A stretch of DNA of 64,000 bases from Microbulbifer celer (GTDB taxonomy: Bacteria; Pseudomonadota; Gammaproteobacteria; Pseudomonadales; Cellvibrionaceae): NCBI RefSeq assembly GCF_020991125.1, contig NZ_CP087715.1:620001-684000 (forward strand), read 5' to 3'. The notes beneath the pieces are model-generated. The model saw nothing but the letters and a program-made list of their open reading frames with translations, did no database searches and had not been told where the DNA came from. Shown one piece after another: positions 45,734 to 55,445 of this stretch. Position 1 is the first letter of the stretch. Each line of letters opens with the position of its first letter. Position numbers and translations under genes: made by a program.

Positions 45734-46819
45734 ATGAAAGAATCGGTACAGCAGAAACTCGAAAACCTGGTAGAGCGTCACGAGGAAGTGTCCGCACTAC
45801 TGGGCGATGCAGAAACCATTAACGATCAGGATAAATTCCGCGATCTGTCGCGGGAATATGCCGAGCTGGAAGAGGTGGTCAAGTGCTACCAGCGTTACAG
45901 AACCCTGCAGGAGGATATGGCCGCCGCACGTGAAATGCTCGATGAGAGCGATGCGGAAATGCGCGAGATGGCGCAGGAAGAGCTGAATGAAGCGGAGCAG
46001 CAGGTGGCGCCGCTGGAAAAAGAACTCCAGACCCTGCTGCTGCCCCGCGATCCCAACGACCGCAAGAACGTCTATCTGGAAATCCGTGCCGGCACCGGTG
46101 GTGACGAGGCGGCGATCTTCTCCGGCGACCTGTTCCGCATGTATTCCCGCTACGCGGAAAAGCAGGGGTGGCGCATTGAAGTCATCAGTGAAAACCCCGG
46201 CGAGCACGGCGGTTACAAAGAAATCATCACCCGCGTGGCCGGGGATGAAGTCTACGCACGGCTCAAGTTCGAATCCGGCGCCCACCGCGTACAGCGGGTC
46301 CCGGAAACCGAGTCCCAGGGGCGTATCCACACCTCCGCCTGTACCGTGGCGGTGATGCCGGAACCGGATGAGCGCGATGCCATCGAGATCAGCAAGGCGG
46401 ATCTGCGCATCGACACCTATCGCGCCTCCGGCGCCGGTGGCCAGCACGTAAACAAAACAGACTCCGCCGTGCGCCTGACCCATGTGCCCACCGGCATCGT
46501 GGTGGAGTGTCAGGACGAGCGCTCCCAGCACAAGAACCGCGCCAAGGCCATGGCGCTGCTGCAGGCCCGTCTCAACAGCGCCCAGGAATCCGCCGCCGCC
46601 CAGGAAATCTCTGATGCGCGCAGAAATCTGGTGGGCAGTGGCGACCGTTCCGAGCGCATCCGCACCTACAACTTCCCCCAGGGCCGGGTTACCGACCACC
46701 GCATCGGCCTCACCCTCTACAAACTGGATGAAGTGATGCAGGGGGCGCTGGAAGAAGTGATCGGGCCGCTGCGCACCGAATACCAGGCGGATCAGCTGGC
46801 GGCACTGGGGCAGCAGTAA
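45734..46819 (+). CDS. prfA: Peptide chain release factor 1
   Basis: 361 residues. The GGQ peptidyl hydrolysis motif is in '[19 protein letters not shown]' near residue 237, and the PxT-type stop recognition area ('[24 protein letters not shown]') near 190. Reads UAA and UAG. It starts immediately after hemA and is followed after 5 bp by prmC, its own modifying enzyme. Confidence 0.97.
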   Translation: MKESVQQKLENLVERHEEVSALLGDAETINDQDKFRDLSREYAELEEVVKCYQRYRTLQEDMAAAREMLDESDAEMREMAQEELNEAEQQVAPLEKELQTLLLPRDPNDRKNVYLEIRAGTGGDEAAIFSGDLFRMYSRYAEKQGWRIEVISENPGEHGGYKEIITRVAGDEVYARLKFESGAHRVQRVPETESQGRIHTSACTVAVMPEPDERDAIEISKADLRIDTYRASGAGGQHVNKTDSAVRLTHVPTGIVVECQDERSQHKNRAKAMALLQARLNSAQESAAAQEISDARRNLVGSGDRSERIRTYNFPQGRVTDHRIGLTLYKLDEVMQGALEEVIGPLRTEYQADQLAALGQQ

Positions 46820-46824
46820 CCCAG

Positions 46825-47679
46825 ATGGCCACAGTAAAGGACAACCTGCTGCGGGCGGTGGAACTCCAACACAGCGACAGTCCCCGCCTGGATCTGGAAG
46901 TGCTGTTGTGCCACATACTCGGCAAGTCCCGCGCCTGGCTCTATACCTGGCCCGAACACGAAGTGAATCCCGACCAGCAGGCCCGGTTTGACGCCCTGTT
47001 CAAACGCCGTCTGCAGGGCGAGCCCGTGGCCCATCTCACCGGCAGCCGGGAATTCTGGTCGCTGCCGCTCAAAGTCAATCGCACCACCCTGATCCCGCGC
47101 CCCGACACCGAGGTGTTGGTGGAAGTGGCGCTCGCACTGGGCGAGTCGTCCGCGGGGCCGCAGAAACAGGGCTTTTCTGTCCTCGATCTCGGCACTGGCA
47201 CCGGAGCCATCGCCCTGGCGCTCGCCAGTGAGCAGCCTCACTGGCAGATCACCGCTGTGGACAGAATGCCCGCTGCCGTCGCCCTGGCGGAGGAGAACCG
47301 TGCCGCCCTGGGCTTCGACGGTGTCCATATACTGCAAAGCGACTGGTTCGAAGCCCTGCGTGGCGAGCGTTTCAACCTGATCGTGAGCAATCCTCCCTAT
47401 ATTGATCCCAAGGATCCCCACTTGCGCGAGGGCGACGTGCGCTTCGAGCCGCTGTCTGCCCTGGTGGCGGAAGAGCGCGGCCTGGCGGATATCCGCATGA
47501 TCGCCGACGGTGCCCGTGCACATCTGAATGATGGCGGCTGGCTGCTGGTGGAGCACGGCTGGGATCAGGGTAAAGGGGTACGCGAATTGTTTTCCGGTTG
47601 CGGTTACACCGCGGTGGAAACCCGGCTTGACTATGCCGGGCGGGAACGTTTGACCATGGGGCGGTTTCAGGCAGATTAA
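46825..47679 (+). CDS. prmC: Release factor N5-glutamine methyltransferase
   Basis: 284 residues. Helical N-terminal domain (about 1-85), then SAM-binding 'VLDLGTGTGAIALALASEQ' near 118 and the glutamine-methylating NPPY motif in 'IVSNPPYIDPKDPHL' near 190. It methylates the GGQ glutamine of RF1 and RF2. Third gene of hemA-prfA-prmC. Confidence 0.96.
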   Translation: MATVKDNLLRAVELQHSDSPRLDLEVLLCHILGKSRAWLYTWPEHEVNPDQQARFDALFKRRLQGEPVAHLTGSREFWSLPLKVNRTTLIPRPDTEVLVEVALALGESSAGPQKQGFSVLDLGTGTGAIALALASEQPHWQITAVDRMPAAVALAEENRAALGFDGVHILQSDWFEALRGERFNLIVSNPPYIDPKDPHLREGDVRFEPLSALVAEERGLADIRMIADGARAHLNDGGWLLVEHGWDQGKGVRELFSGCGYTAVETRLDYAGRERLTMGRFQAD

Positions 47680-47722
47680 ACGCCTGGATAGCACTAATCT
47701 GGACTACTTGGCGCAGTCATGG

Positions 47723-47762
47723 GCGAAGGCGTCGATGCCGTACCCGGTACCGCCGCCGCCAG
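47723..47762 (+). repeat. Remnant of nested-palindrome element (ends joined, core missing)
   Basis: GCGAAGGCGTCGATGCCG (47723-47740) matches the left end of copy B, and the adjoining TACCCGGTACCGCCGCCGCC (47741-47760) matches the right end of the family; the stem-linker-hairpin core is absent. It looks like an excision or deletion scar. Confidence 0.6.
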
Positions 47763-47780
47763 CTGGGGAAAAAGTAACGC

Positions 47781-48695
47781 ATGCACGATCACAGCCACCA
47801 TCATCACGGTAGTAATTCTCTCAAGCCTCTGGTGTGGGGGTTGGTGATCACGCTCGCGTTTGCGGTGGTGGAAGCCATCGGCGGCTGGGTTTCCGGTTCC
47901 CTGGCGCTGTTGGGGGATGCCGGCCATATGGCCACCGATTCCATCTCCCTCGCGCTCGGCGCCGTTGCGGCACTCCTGGCGCAAAAGCCCGCCAGCCGGG
48001 AAATGTCTTTTGGCTGGGGGCGCGCCGAAGTCCTGGCCGCCATCGTCAATGCCGTGTTCATGCTGTTGATCATCATCGGTATCGCCATCGCCGCCGTCGG
48101 TCGTCTGCGGGAGCCGCAACCGGTGCAGGGCGGTATGGTAATGCTGATCGCGGCCATTGGCCTGTTGGTGAATATTGGCGTGGCATGGGTGCTGCATCGC
48201 GGCGAGCAGACGCTGAATATCCGCGGTGCGCTGCTGCATGTGATGGGGGACCTGTTGGGATCGGTGGCGGCACTGCTGGCGGGTGGGGTGATTTACTTTA
48301 CCGGTTGGACGCCCATCGACCCGATTCTGTCGCTGTTGATCTGTGTGCTGATCCTGTTTTCCAGCCTGAAACTGTTGCGCGATGCGGTGGATGTACTGAT
48401 GGAGCGTGTGCCGCGGGAGCTGAGCCTGCCGGTGGTGGGGGAGGCGCTGGCGGCAGTGGAGGGCGTGCGCTCGGTGCACGACCTGCATATCTGGCGCCTG
48501 GACTCGCGGATGATTTCTCTGTCGGCGCATATTGTGGTGGACGATTTAGAAGCGTGGCCCGGAGTGCTCGGGCGGTTGCGAGAAACACTGATCAAGCGGT
48601 TTGATATCGACCATATCACCCTGCAACCGGAGCCGTTACATGTGGATCCTACGCCGATTATTGATCGGGTGAGTAAGCCTGATGCCCCGGACTGA
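47781..48695 (+). CDS. Cation diffusion facilitator (Zn/Co/Cd efflux, ZitB/CzcD type)
   Basis: 304 residues with a His-rich N-terminus (MHDHSHHHHGS), six membrane helices and a C-terminal cytoplasmic domain. The two metal-site motifs are seen: HMATD in helix 2 ('LLGDAGHMATDSISLALG') and HVMGD in helix 5. The ferredoxin-like C-terminal domain begins near residue 212 ('SLPVVGEALAAVEGVRSVHDLHIWRLDS'). Exports divalent zinc-like ions by proton exchange. Specificity between Zn, Co and Cd is not decidable here. Confidence 0.92.
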   Translation: MHDHSHHHHGSNSLKPLVWGLVITLAFAVVEAIGGWVSGSLALLGDAGHMATDSISLALGAVAALLAQKPASREMSFGWGRAEVLAAIVNAVFMLLIIIGIAIAAVGRLREPQPVQGGMVMLIAAIGLLVNIGVAWVLHRGEQTLNIRGALLHVMGDLLGSVAALLAGGVIYFTGWTPIDPILSLLICVLILFSSLKLLRDAVDVLMERVPRELSLPVVGEALAAVEGVRSVHDLHIWRLDSRMISLSAHIVVDDLEAWPGVLGRLRETLIKRFDIDHITLQPEPLHVDPTPIIDRVSKPDAPD

Positions 48696-48718
48696 ATCCC
48701 GAAGTAAATAAGTTTCTG

Positions 48719-48846
48719 CGAAGGTGTCGATGCCGGGTAAAGCCTTGCGAGACCTTCTAAAACAGGGACGTTTTAGAAGAGCCCCCATGGATGGGTTCAC
48801 GGCGTGTCTCGCAAGGCTTTACCCGGTAGCGGCACCGCCACCGTAG
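48719..48846 (+). repeat. Nested-palindrome element, copy B (subfamily II)
   Basis: Perfect 21-bp outer stem: CCGGGTAAAGCCTTGCGAG+AC (48733-48753) with its complement at 48806-48826. Inner hairpin CTTCTAAAAC-AGGGAC-GTTTTAGAAG (48754-48779). Linker of 26 bases (48780-48805) containing CCATGGATGGGTTCACGGCG. It lies between two convergent genes and could also act as a terminator. Confidence 0.92.
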
Positions 48847-48883
48847 GTGTTTAGTGGTGGCAGGGGTTGAGTGATTCGATGGT

Positions 48884-50395
48884 TTAGTCCTCCTCACTCT
48901 CCTCATCGTGAGGCACCAGCGCCGGCTGGGTTTCATCCAGGGATTCGTCCGCGCTTTCTTCTAAACTTTCTTGTGAATTTTCTTCCGTGTCTTCTTTCGA
49001 GCTTCCCTCGCTGCCACTGTTACCGGCAGGTTCTTCCATTGTCGACTTCTGCTCTTTAGTCGCGGGTGTTTCCTGTTCCGCAGTGACTTCCTCCGGCGGA
49101 CTGATCTGTTCTTCCGGGGCCTGAATGCCAATGTGATACGCGGCAAAGCCCGGCTGTACCACCTGGTTCATCGCCATGCCCAGTACCCGTCCGTTGTGCT
49201 CGGAGCGGATTTCCTTGCGCACATTGGTGATCGGGTTGGTGACCGTGCCCAGCACATCGCCCTTGCGCACAAACTGCCCCAGTTTTACCTCACTGAAAAT
49301 GATCCCGCCGTTGGTGGCCCGCTGCCAGGTGGAGTTGTAATACACCGGTTCGGGGTCGCCCCACAGGCGGAACTTGCTCACCATGCCCAGCTGGTTCAAC
49401 AAGGTACGGATGCCCTTGACGCTGTGGCTGACGGAAGTCTCGTCCAGCACCATGGGCGCGCCGGCTTCCAGGGTGACGGTGGGAATGCCCGCTTCTACCG
49501 CCGCGCGGCGCAGGGTGCCCTTGGCGCCGTCGCTGTGCAGGACCACGGTGGAGCCGAAGCCCTTGGTCATTTTCACCACTTTCGGGTCCCGCAGGTCGCC
49601 GCGCAGCTGTGGCAGGTTGGTGCGGTAGAAAGAGCCGGTGTGCAGGTCGACGATCGCGTTGCAGTGCACTACCACCTTGTCGAAAAACGAGCGCGCAATC
49701 CGCGAGGCGGAGGAGCCACCCTGAGTACCCGGGAAGTGACGGTTGAGGTCACGGCGATCGGTCAGGTAGCGGGAACTGCGATGGAAGCCCTGCAGGTTGA
49801 CGATGGGTACTCCGATCACTGCGCCTTTCAAGGTTTCCGGGTCGAGGTTGTACATCACCCGGCGCACGGTTTCGATGCCGTTTAATTCGTCGCCGTGAAT
49901 CGCCGCGGTCAGGCACAGGGTCGGGCCGGATTCGGCGCCGTTGACCACCAGTACCGGGGTGGCGCTGTAGATGCCTTCGAAATGCTGGCGCGGGGACCAG
50001 GCCAGTCGGGTCGAGGTGGCCGGAGGGACTTCCGAGCCCAACAAACGCAGGGTGCGACCTTCCGGGGGCTGCTCGGGTTCTTTGGCAGCTTCCGGTGCTG
50101 GTGCCTTTGCTACCGGCGCGGGGGCTTCCGAATCTTCCTTGGACGGTGTGGCCAGTTCTTTTTCACTGACGGGCTTATCCAGCTCGATGCTTTTCGCCTG
50201 GGGCATGGGGGCATCGTCTTGTTCGCTGTCCGGTTTTTCGGCTTCAGGCGGTTTTTCGGGCTGTGCCTCATCGGCAGCAGCCTGTGTGGCCTCTGTTTCC
50301 ACATCGGGTTCGGTCGGCGATTCCTCTGCCAGCAGCAGTGGGCTGTGGCTGGCGATAAACAACAGGAAGGACAAGCTCAGTGAGCGGGAGAACAT
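48884..50395 (-). CDS. Exported succinylglutamate desuccinylase/aspartoacylase-like zinc hydrolase
   Basis: 503 residues. Signal peptide (about 1-23, ending LLLAEE), a long acidic Pro/Glu/Ala-rich region (about 24-110), an AstE/AspA catalytic domain (about 125-345) and an acidic Ser/Glu tail (about 435-503). Zinc ligands are seen in 'AAIHGDELNGIETVRRV' (His and Glu) and 'AIVDLHTGS' (His); 'DLNRHFPG' is the substrate arginine loop. The C-terminal beta domain (about 360-430, 'GQFVRKGDVLGTVTNPITNV') is also typical. The family is normally cytoplasmic, so export and the two acidic tails are unusual. Substrate unknown; removal of an acyl group from an amino acid or peptide is likely. Confidence 0.85.
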   Translation of the reverse strand: MFSRSLSLSFLLFIASHSPLLLAEESPTEPDVETEATQAAADEAQPEKPPEAEKPDSEQDDAPMPQAKSIELDKPVSEKELATPSKEDSEAPAPVAKAPAPEAAKEPEQPPEGRTLRLLGSEVPPATSTRLAWSPRQHFEGIYSATPVLVVNGAESGPTLCLTAAIHGDELNGIETVRRVMYNLDPETLKGAVIGVPIVNLQGFHRSSRYLTDRRDLNRHFPGTQGGSSASRIARSFFDKVVVHCNAIVDLHTGSFYRTNLPQLRGDLRDPKVVKMTKGFGSTVVLHSDGAKGTLRRAAVEAGIPTVTLEAGAPMVLDETSVSHSVKGIRTLLNQLGMVSKFRLWGDPEPVYYNSTWQRATNGGIIFSEVKLGQFVRKGDVLGTVTNPITNVRKEIRSEHNGRVLGMAMNQVVQPGFAAYHIGIQAPEEQISPPEEVTAEQETPATKEQKSTMEEPAGNSGSEGSSKEDTEENSQESLEESADESLDETQPALVPHDEESEED

Positions 50396-50555
50396 GCATT
50401 GCTCCGGTTTAATGAAGGCGGTTTTATTGGTATCAGGTGACGGCGGTGTTCATCAGGAGTTCCGCGCGTGCGCGAGTATAGCCAATTGCCGATGATGGAA
50501 TTGCGCGATAGTTGGTGGTTTGGTGAAACCGCGGCGATTTGAATGGGGTGGAAAT

Positions 50556-51908
50556 TCAGCGTCGGGTCAAGGCTTTGTTACTGGTGTGATACAGGCGCAC
50601 CAGCAACAAAGCCGCGGCGGTACCGAGACCGATACAGATGCCCGTCCAGTAGCCGTATACGCCCCATAAGTTTTCCCCCAGCCACCAGGCACTGGTGAGC
50701 CCCACCAGCCAGTAGGAAAACAGCTGCAGGTACATGGGCACCCGGGTGTCTTTGTAGCCCCGCAGTGCCCCCCAGGCCATGGCCTGGGTGACATCCACCA
50801 GCTGGTAGGCGGCGGCGAGGATCAACAGATTGCTGGCCACGGCAATGATGTCCGGATTGCTGGTGTAAGCCAGCACCAGCAGGTTGCGGCCCGCAATCAG
50901 GATCACGCCGGTAAACAGCGCGTACACCAGCCCGCTGCCGATCCCCACAGTGCTGACAAAACGCGCGCGTTTGGGGCGACCCTGTCCCAGTACCTGGGCG
51001 GTGCGGATGCTCACCGCCTGGGCCAGGGCCAGTGCCACCAGATAGCACACAGAACCAATCGACATACCGATCTGGTGTGCGGCCACGATGGTGGCACCGT
51101 AGGAGGCCAGCAACAGGGCCATGCTGGCAAAAAAGGTCACTTCACTGCCGGCGCCGATACAGATCGGCATCCCCACCGCCAGCAGGTGGCGCAGGGTGGG
51201 CCAGTGGGGGCGTGGGGGCAGCAGCTTCAGATCCAGCGCGCGGTAAGCGGGATCGCGCCCCGCATGCCAGTAAAGGGCGATGGCGATACACCAGCAGGAG
51301 ATGCTGGTGGCCCAGCCACAGCCGGCACCGCCCATGGCGGGGATGGGTCCCCAGCCGAATACGAACAGGATGTCGAGGGGGATATTCAGTACCGCGGCGG
51401 CGAGATAAATACGCATCACCGGGCGCACCTGGGCCATGCCTTCGCAGTAGCCCCGCAGGGCGCTGCCGACGGCAAACGGTAGGGTGCCGACCGCCAGTGC
51501 CACCAGGTAGTGGACCATAACCTGGCGCACCGGCACCTCTGCCTGGATCCAGTGGCTCCACCAGATGGAGGCCAGCAGGATCGCCATCACCAGCAGCCCG
51601 CCGACCAGAGCGATCCAGAATGACTGGTGCAGCTGCAGCGCGCAGTCTTCCTCCCGCCGCGCACCGCGTAGATGGGCCACTACCGGGGATACCGCCGCCA
51701 GCATGCCGATCATGACTACCGCGCATACCGCCCAGATACTGGAGCCCAGCGCCAGCCCCGCCAGGTCGGTTTCACCGGAGCGGCCGGCGACGATGGTGTC
51801 CGTCACGCCCATGCTGACCACGGCGAGGTTGCTCACCACCAGCGGCCCGCCGAGGCTGGTCAGGTGCCGCAGTTCGGTCGCGGTGGCGCGGGGATAAATC
51901 TTGAACAT
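50556..51908 (-). CDS. MATE-family multidrug/Na+ antiporter (NorM-like)
   Basis: 450 residues with 12 membrane helices in two six-helix halves. 'LGGPLVVSNLAVVSMGVTDTIVAGRSGETDLAGLALGSSIW' at the N-terminus and 'AVGMPICIGAGSEVTFFASMALLLASYGATIVAAHQIG' at the start of the second half are MATE signatures. Exports cationic compounds. Single gene, divergent from the DoxX-like gene. Confidence 0.93.
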   Translation of the reverse strand: MFKIYPRATATELRHLTSLGGPLVVSNLAVVSMGVTDTIVAGRSGETDLAGLALGSSIWAVCAVVMIGMLAAVSPVVAHLRGARREEDCALQLHQSFWIALVGGLLVMAILLASIWWSHWIQAEVPVRQVMVHYLVALAVGTLPFAVGSALRGYCEGMAQVRPVMRIYLAAAVLNIPLDILFVFGWGPIPAMGGAGCGWATSISCWCIAIALYWHAGRDPAYRALDLKLLPPRPHWPTLRHLLAVGMPICIGAGSEVTFFASMALLLASYGATIVAAHQIGMSIGSVCYLVALALAQAVSIRTAQVLGQGRPKRARFVSTVGIGSGLVYALFTGVILIAGRNLLVLAYTSNPDIIAVASNLLILAAAYQLVDVTQAMAWGALRGYKDTRVPMYLQLFSYWLVGLTSAWWLGENLWGVYGYWTGICIGLGTAAALLLVRLYHTSNKALTRR

Positions 51909-52035
51909 GAGTACTTCGGTAGCTGTAAACGCAAATGCCTAGACTATAAGTAGCGTTGGCGGGGAAAAGATAGGGTAAACGTCCAGGCTTCGTCCCGGAA
52001 GAGGGGGAACCTGAACACCTGGACAGATAAACAGG

Positions 52036-52665
52036 ATGTGGATTATGGATGGGGACAGTCGCGGGTTCAATCATGTTTATCGCTGTTTTCTGGGGCTGCT
52101 GCGGCCGCTGGACGGTCTCGGGCCGTTGGCGCTGCGATTGTTTCTGGGGCCGATATTTATCCTCGCGGGGCTGAACAAAATTGGCAGTATCAGTGATGTG
52201 GCGGCCTGGTTCGGCAATCCGGACTGGGGCCTGGGATTGCCGGCGCCGCTCTGGATGGCCTGGCTCGCGGCGCTGACGGAATTTTTTGGTGGTCTCGCTC
52301 TGCTGCTAGGCCTGGGGGTGCGGCTGATGGCGATTCCGCTGATGTTCACTATGGCAGTGGCCGCGGTCGCCGCGCACTGGCAGTACGGCTGGCACGCCCT
52401 GCCGGAGCAGACCCTCACCATGCCCTGGGAGTGGCGGGTGGATCTGATCGAGGAGGCGGCGGTCCGCAAGGAAAAAGCGGTCGAGCTGCTGAAGGCCCAC
52501 GGCAATTACGACTGGCTTACCGAAGCGGGCAATTTCACTGTGCTCAAGAATGGTATCGAGTTCGCCGCGACTTATTTCGTAATGCTAATGGCGCTGCTGT
52601 TTGGCGGCGCGGGGCGCTACGTGAGCCTGGACTACTGGATTGCACGCTGGCGCAGGTTGATCTAG
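52036..52665 (+). CDS. DoxX-family membrane protein
   Basis: 209 residues with four membrane helices; 'LALRLFLGPIFILAGLNKIGSI' and 'WMAWLAALTEFFGGLALLLGLGVRLMAIPL' are the DoxX pattern. A loop of about 45 residues (135-170, 'EWRVDLIEEAAVRKEKAVELLKAHGNYDWLTEAG') is inserted before the last helix. A second in-frame ATG at 52045 is an equally plausible start. The family is linked to oxidative-stress complexes and quinone reduction, but no specific role can be given. Confidence 0.85.
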   Translation: MWIMDGDSRGFNHVYRCFLGLLRPLDGLGPLALRLFLGPIFILAGLNKIGSISDVAAWFGNPDWGLGLPAPLWMAWLAALTEFFGGLALLLGLGVRLMAIPLMFTMAVAAVAAHWQYGWHALPEQTLTMPWEWRVDLIEEAAVRKEKAVELLKAHGNYDWLTEAGNFTVLKNGIEFAATYFVMLMALLFGGAGRYVSLDYWIARWRRLI

Positions 52666-52815
52666 TGGTAGGGCTGCTGATCCGCCGGGGGGATACCCGG
52701 CGCGTATAGATGATATACTCGCCGATAATTTAACCTCTATCGCCCGGAGCGCGCGTCACGCGTGGCCTGGCGGCCCTCAGCCGGAAGGGCTGTAACCAAT
52801 GAAGCGAGTAATCTT

Positions 52816-54354
52816 TTGATAGGCAAGTTTTTCCGACGTTCCTCAGACAAACCCGAGAGCCATTCATCCCAGAAGTCCCCGGGGTCCGAAAAGCGTGAGA
52901 AGAACCCCTCCGCCGAGGGCGCCAACAAGTCTGCTGATACCAGGTCTGGAGACGGCGGCAAGACCGGTAATCGCCGTCGCAGCAATCAGCGCCGTCGCGG
53001 TGGCAATAATGGCGGTAGCGGTACTGCGCCTGCGCCGAAAAAGCCCCAGCAGCCCTGGAGCCTGGATCAGTTCCAGGTGCCGGAGGCAGAGGGCAAAGTT
53101 CGGTTCCACGACCTGAATCTGCCACTGGAACTGATGCATGCCATCGCGGATCTGGGCTTCCAGTACGCCTCGCCCATTCAGGGGCAGTCCCTTCCCCATA
53201 CTCTCAATGGTCACGATCTGGTGGGCAAGGCGCAGACCGGTACCGGTAAAACCGCTGCGTTTCTGATCACCGTCATTGATGACCTGCTGAAGCACCCCTT
53301 TGAGGGCGAGCGTTATGCCGGTGAGGCCCGCTCGCTGATCATCGCGCCCACTCGCGAGCTGGTAATGCAGATCGCCGATGATGCCAAGGGCCTGTGCAAA
53401 TACACCGACCTGGAAATCCACACCCTGGTCGGCGGTATGGATTACCAGAAACAGCAGAAGGCGTTGAACGAACGCTTTGTGGATATCCTGGTAGCGACAC
53501 CGGGCCGCCTGCTGGACTTTGTCAGCAATCGCGATTGCTTCCTGGACCAGACGGAAATCCTGGTGATCGATGAAGCGGACCGCATGCTGGATATGGGCTT
53601 TATCCCCCAGGTGCGTCGCATCGTGCGTCAGACGCCGCGCAAGACGCACCGCCAGACCATGTTCTTCTCGGCCACTTTCACACCGGAAGTCGACGATCTG
53701 GTGGAACAGTGGACACTGGACCCGACGATTGTGGAAATCCAGCCGGAGCGTGTGGCGACGGACTCGGTGACCCAGCATGTGTACCTGGTTTCCGGGGATG
53801 AAAAATATCCGCTGCTGTTCAACATCCTCAAACAGGAGGATGTGGAAAGCCTGATCGTGTTCGCCAACCGTCGCGATCAGTGTCGCCGTCTGCACGAAAA
53901 TCTGCAGGCGCACGGTATCAATGCGGGCCTGTTGTCCGGTGAAGTGGCACAGAACAAACGGGTGCGTACACTGGACGATTTCAAGAGCGGTAAATCCAGG
54001 GTGCTGGTAGCCACTGACGTTGCCGGCCGCGGTATTCATATCGACGGTATCAGTCATGTGGTGAACTACACCCTGCCGGAGGAGCCGGAAGATTACGTAC
54101 ACCGTATCGGTCGTACCGGGCGCGCGGGCAAGAGTGGTACCTCGATCAGTTTCGCCTGTGAAGATGATGCGATGCGCCTGGAGCCGATCGAGAAACTACT
54201 GGGCAGCAAATTGACCTGCCAGGTGCCACCGGAAGAGCTGCTGGAACAGCCGCCGAAGGTGCATGTAAAGCGCAGCAGTGGCGGTGATCGCGATAACCGG
54301 GGTGGCAACCGCGGCGGTGGTCGTCGTGGAGGCGGTGGGCGTTCACGCCGCTGA
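52816..54354 (+). CDS. rhlB: DEAD-box RNA helicase, RhlB-like
   Basis: About 512 residues from TTG at 52816 ((M)[14 protein letters not shown]). A basic, low-complexity N-terminal region (to about 90) precedes the two RecA domains: Q motif '[13 protein letters not shown]', AQTGTGKT, 'PTRELVMQI', DEAD in '[14 protein letters not shown]', SAT in 'MFFSATF', and '[10 protein letters not shown]'. It ends in an Arg/Gly-rich tail. The start is uncertain: an in-frame GTG at 52762 is possible, and a six-codon frame ATG..TGA (52799-52819, MKRVIF) with a good ribosome site overlaps the TTG in the other frame (see findings). RNA unwinding in decay or ribosome assembly is the likely job. Confidence 0.85.
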   Translation: MIGKFFRRSSDKPESHSSQKSPGSEKREKNPSAEGANKSADTRSGDGGKTGNRRRSNQRRRGGNNGGSGTAPAPKKPQQPWSLDQFQVPEAEGKVRFHDLNLPLELMHAIADLGFQYASPIQGQSLPHTLNGHDLVGKAQTGTGKTAAFLITVIDDLLKHPFEGERYAGEARSLIIAPTRELVMQIADDAKGLCKYTDLEIHTLVGGMDYQKQQKALNERFVDILVATPGRLLDFVSNRDCFLDQTEILVIDEADRMLDMGFIPQVRRIVRQTPRKTHRQTMFFSATFTPEVDDLVEQWTLDPTIVEIQPERVATDSVTQHVYLVSGDEKYPLLFNILKQEDVESLIVFANRRDQCRRLHENLQAHGINAGLLSGEVAQNKRVRTLDDFKSGKSRVLVATDVAGRGIHIDGISHVVNYTLPEEPEDYVHRIGRTGRAGKSGTSISFACEDDAMRLEPIEKLLGSKLTCQVPPEELLEQPPKVHVKRSSGGDRDNRGGNRGGGRRGGGGRSRR

Positions 54355-54375
54355 GTCCTGTTTTTGTTTAGGATT

Positions 54376-54500
54376 GGTGGCGGCAAAGCACCGGGTATCG
54401 GTTTTCAGAACCGCTATAAATACGTCCAGGTAAGCTGCGTCGCAAACGTCCCTGTTTGCGACGCTTCTGAAAACCGATACCCGGTACTTTGCCTTCGCAT
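54376..54500 (-). repeat. Nested-palindrome element, copy C (subfamily I)
   Basis: Outer stem of 21 bp (54390-54410 with 54465-54485; core CGGTTTTCAGAA). Inner hairpin GCGTCGCAAAC/GTTTGCGACGC (54437-54464) with loop GTCCCT, the reverse complement of AGGGAC. Linker 54411-54436, again 26 bases. It lies between convergent rhlB and cysZ, just before a proper terminator. Confidence 0.92.
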
Positions 54501-54524
54501 CGACAGATGTGCTTCGTAAGCAAT

Positions 54525-54554
54525 AAAAAACGCGGGTTTTATCCCGCGTTTTTT
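54525..54554. terminator. Bidirectional Rho-independent terminator
   Basis: AAAAAACGCGGG-TTTTAT-CCCGCGTTTTTT between convergent rhlB and cysZ. Confidence 0.93.
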
Positions 54555-54572
54555 GTTTCTTGATACGGATAT

Positions 54573-55442
54573 CTATTGATTCGAGTTTTCAATTCTTTTT
54601 GATGCGCCGAGCGGATTCATGCCATTGGGCCCCTTGCCGGGGTCGCCTTCGGTCCAGATTCTTTCTACCCACAGTGCGGTTCCGCCGGCCACCGCTGCCG
54701 GCATCACAAAGATGTTCAGGATCGGTACCATTTTCGCCAGCATTACCGCACCGCCAAAGCCGAGCGTAGTGAACTTCTTGCGCATCAGCACACTTTTCAG
54801 TTCATCGAAGCTGCGCTGGTGGTTGTCCAGCGGGTAGTCCACGTACTGGATCGCCATGCACCAGGCGCCCCAGAGTGCGCCGAGGATGGCGGGGATAAAA
54901 ACGGTCCAGCTGGTGAGCAGGGCGATGATGAAGATCACGATGCCCCAGCCGAGAAAGTACATCAGCTTGCGCAGTTCCCTGCCCAGTGTGCGGAATACCA
55001 TGCTGCCGATGGATTCCGGGGGCGGCGGGTGGCCGGTGAGGAGTTCTTCGACTTTTTCTGCCAGGAAGCCGTTAAACGGCGCGGCGATGATGTTGGTGAT
55101 GATGCCGAACAGGTAGCCGTAGGCGAGGAAGAATAAGAGTATCACGGCGATGGCGATCAGCCAGGCGAGCCAGTGAAATACACTGGCGGCCCAGTCGGCA
55201 CCTTTGGCGAGGATGGCGCGCCACCAGGACATGTCGGAAGTGTCGACGGGGGTGTTGGACAGCAGGCTGCCGATATAGCGGCCGAGGTCGTCCAGCTGGC
55301 TGATCATCAGTGCACCGAGGGCGATAAACAGCACCAGGTTGATGAGCAGGGGGATGATGATAAACGGGCGCAACTCTTTACGGGTAAGCAGTTGCGCCCC
55401 CCGGATCAGTGCGTTGACGCCGTGTGCCGGGTTGGAGGTCAT
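54573..55442 (-). CDS. cysZ: CysZ-type sulfate transporter / EI24 domain protein
   Basis: 289 residues with about four to six hydrophobic segments. 'GVNALIRGAQLLTRKELRPFIIIPLLINLVLF' at the N-terminus, 'AAPFNGFLAEKVEELLTG' near 120 and 'FDELKSVLMRKKFTTLGFGGAVMLAKMVPILNIFVMPAAVAG' near 215 are family hallmarks. It allows sulfate entry for cysteine synthesis. It begins 3 bp after the stop of the small PA4642-like gene, forming an operon. Confidence 0.93.
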   Translation of the reverse strand: MTSNPAHGVNALIRGAQLLTRKELRPFIIIPLLINLVLFIALGALMISQLDDLGRYIGSLLSNTPVDTSDMSWWRAILAKGADWAASVFHWLAWLIAIAVILLFFLAYGYLFGIITNIIAAPFNGFLAEKVEELLTGHPPPPESIGSMVFRTLGRELRKLMYFLGWGIVIFIIALLTSWTVFIPAILGALWGAWCMAIQYVDYPLDNHQRSFDELKSVLMRKKFTTLGFGGAVMLAKMVPILNIFVMPAAVAGGTALWVERIWTEGDPGKGPNGMNPLGASKRIENSNQ

Positions 55443-55445
55443 GGC

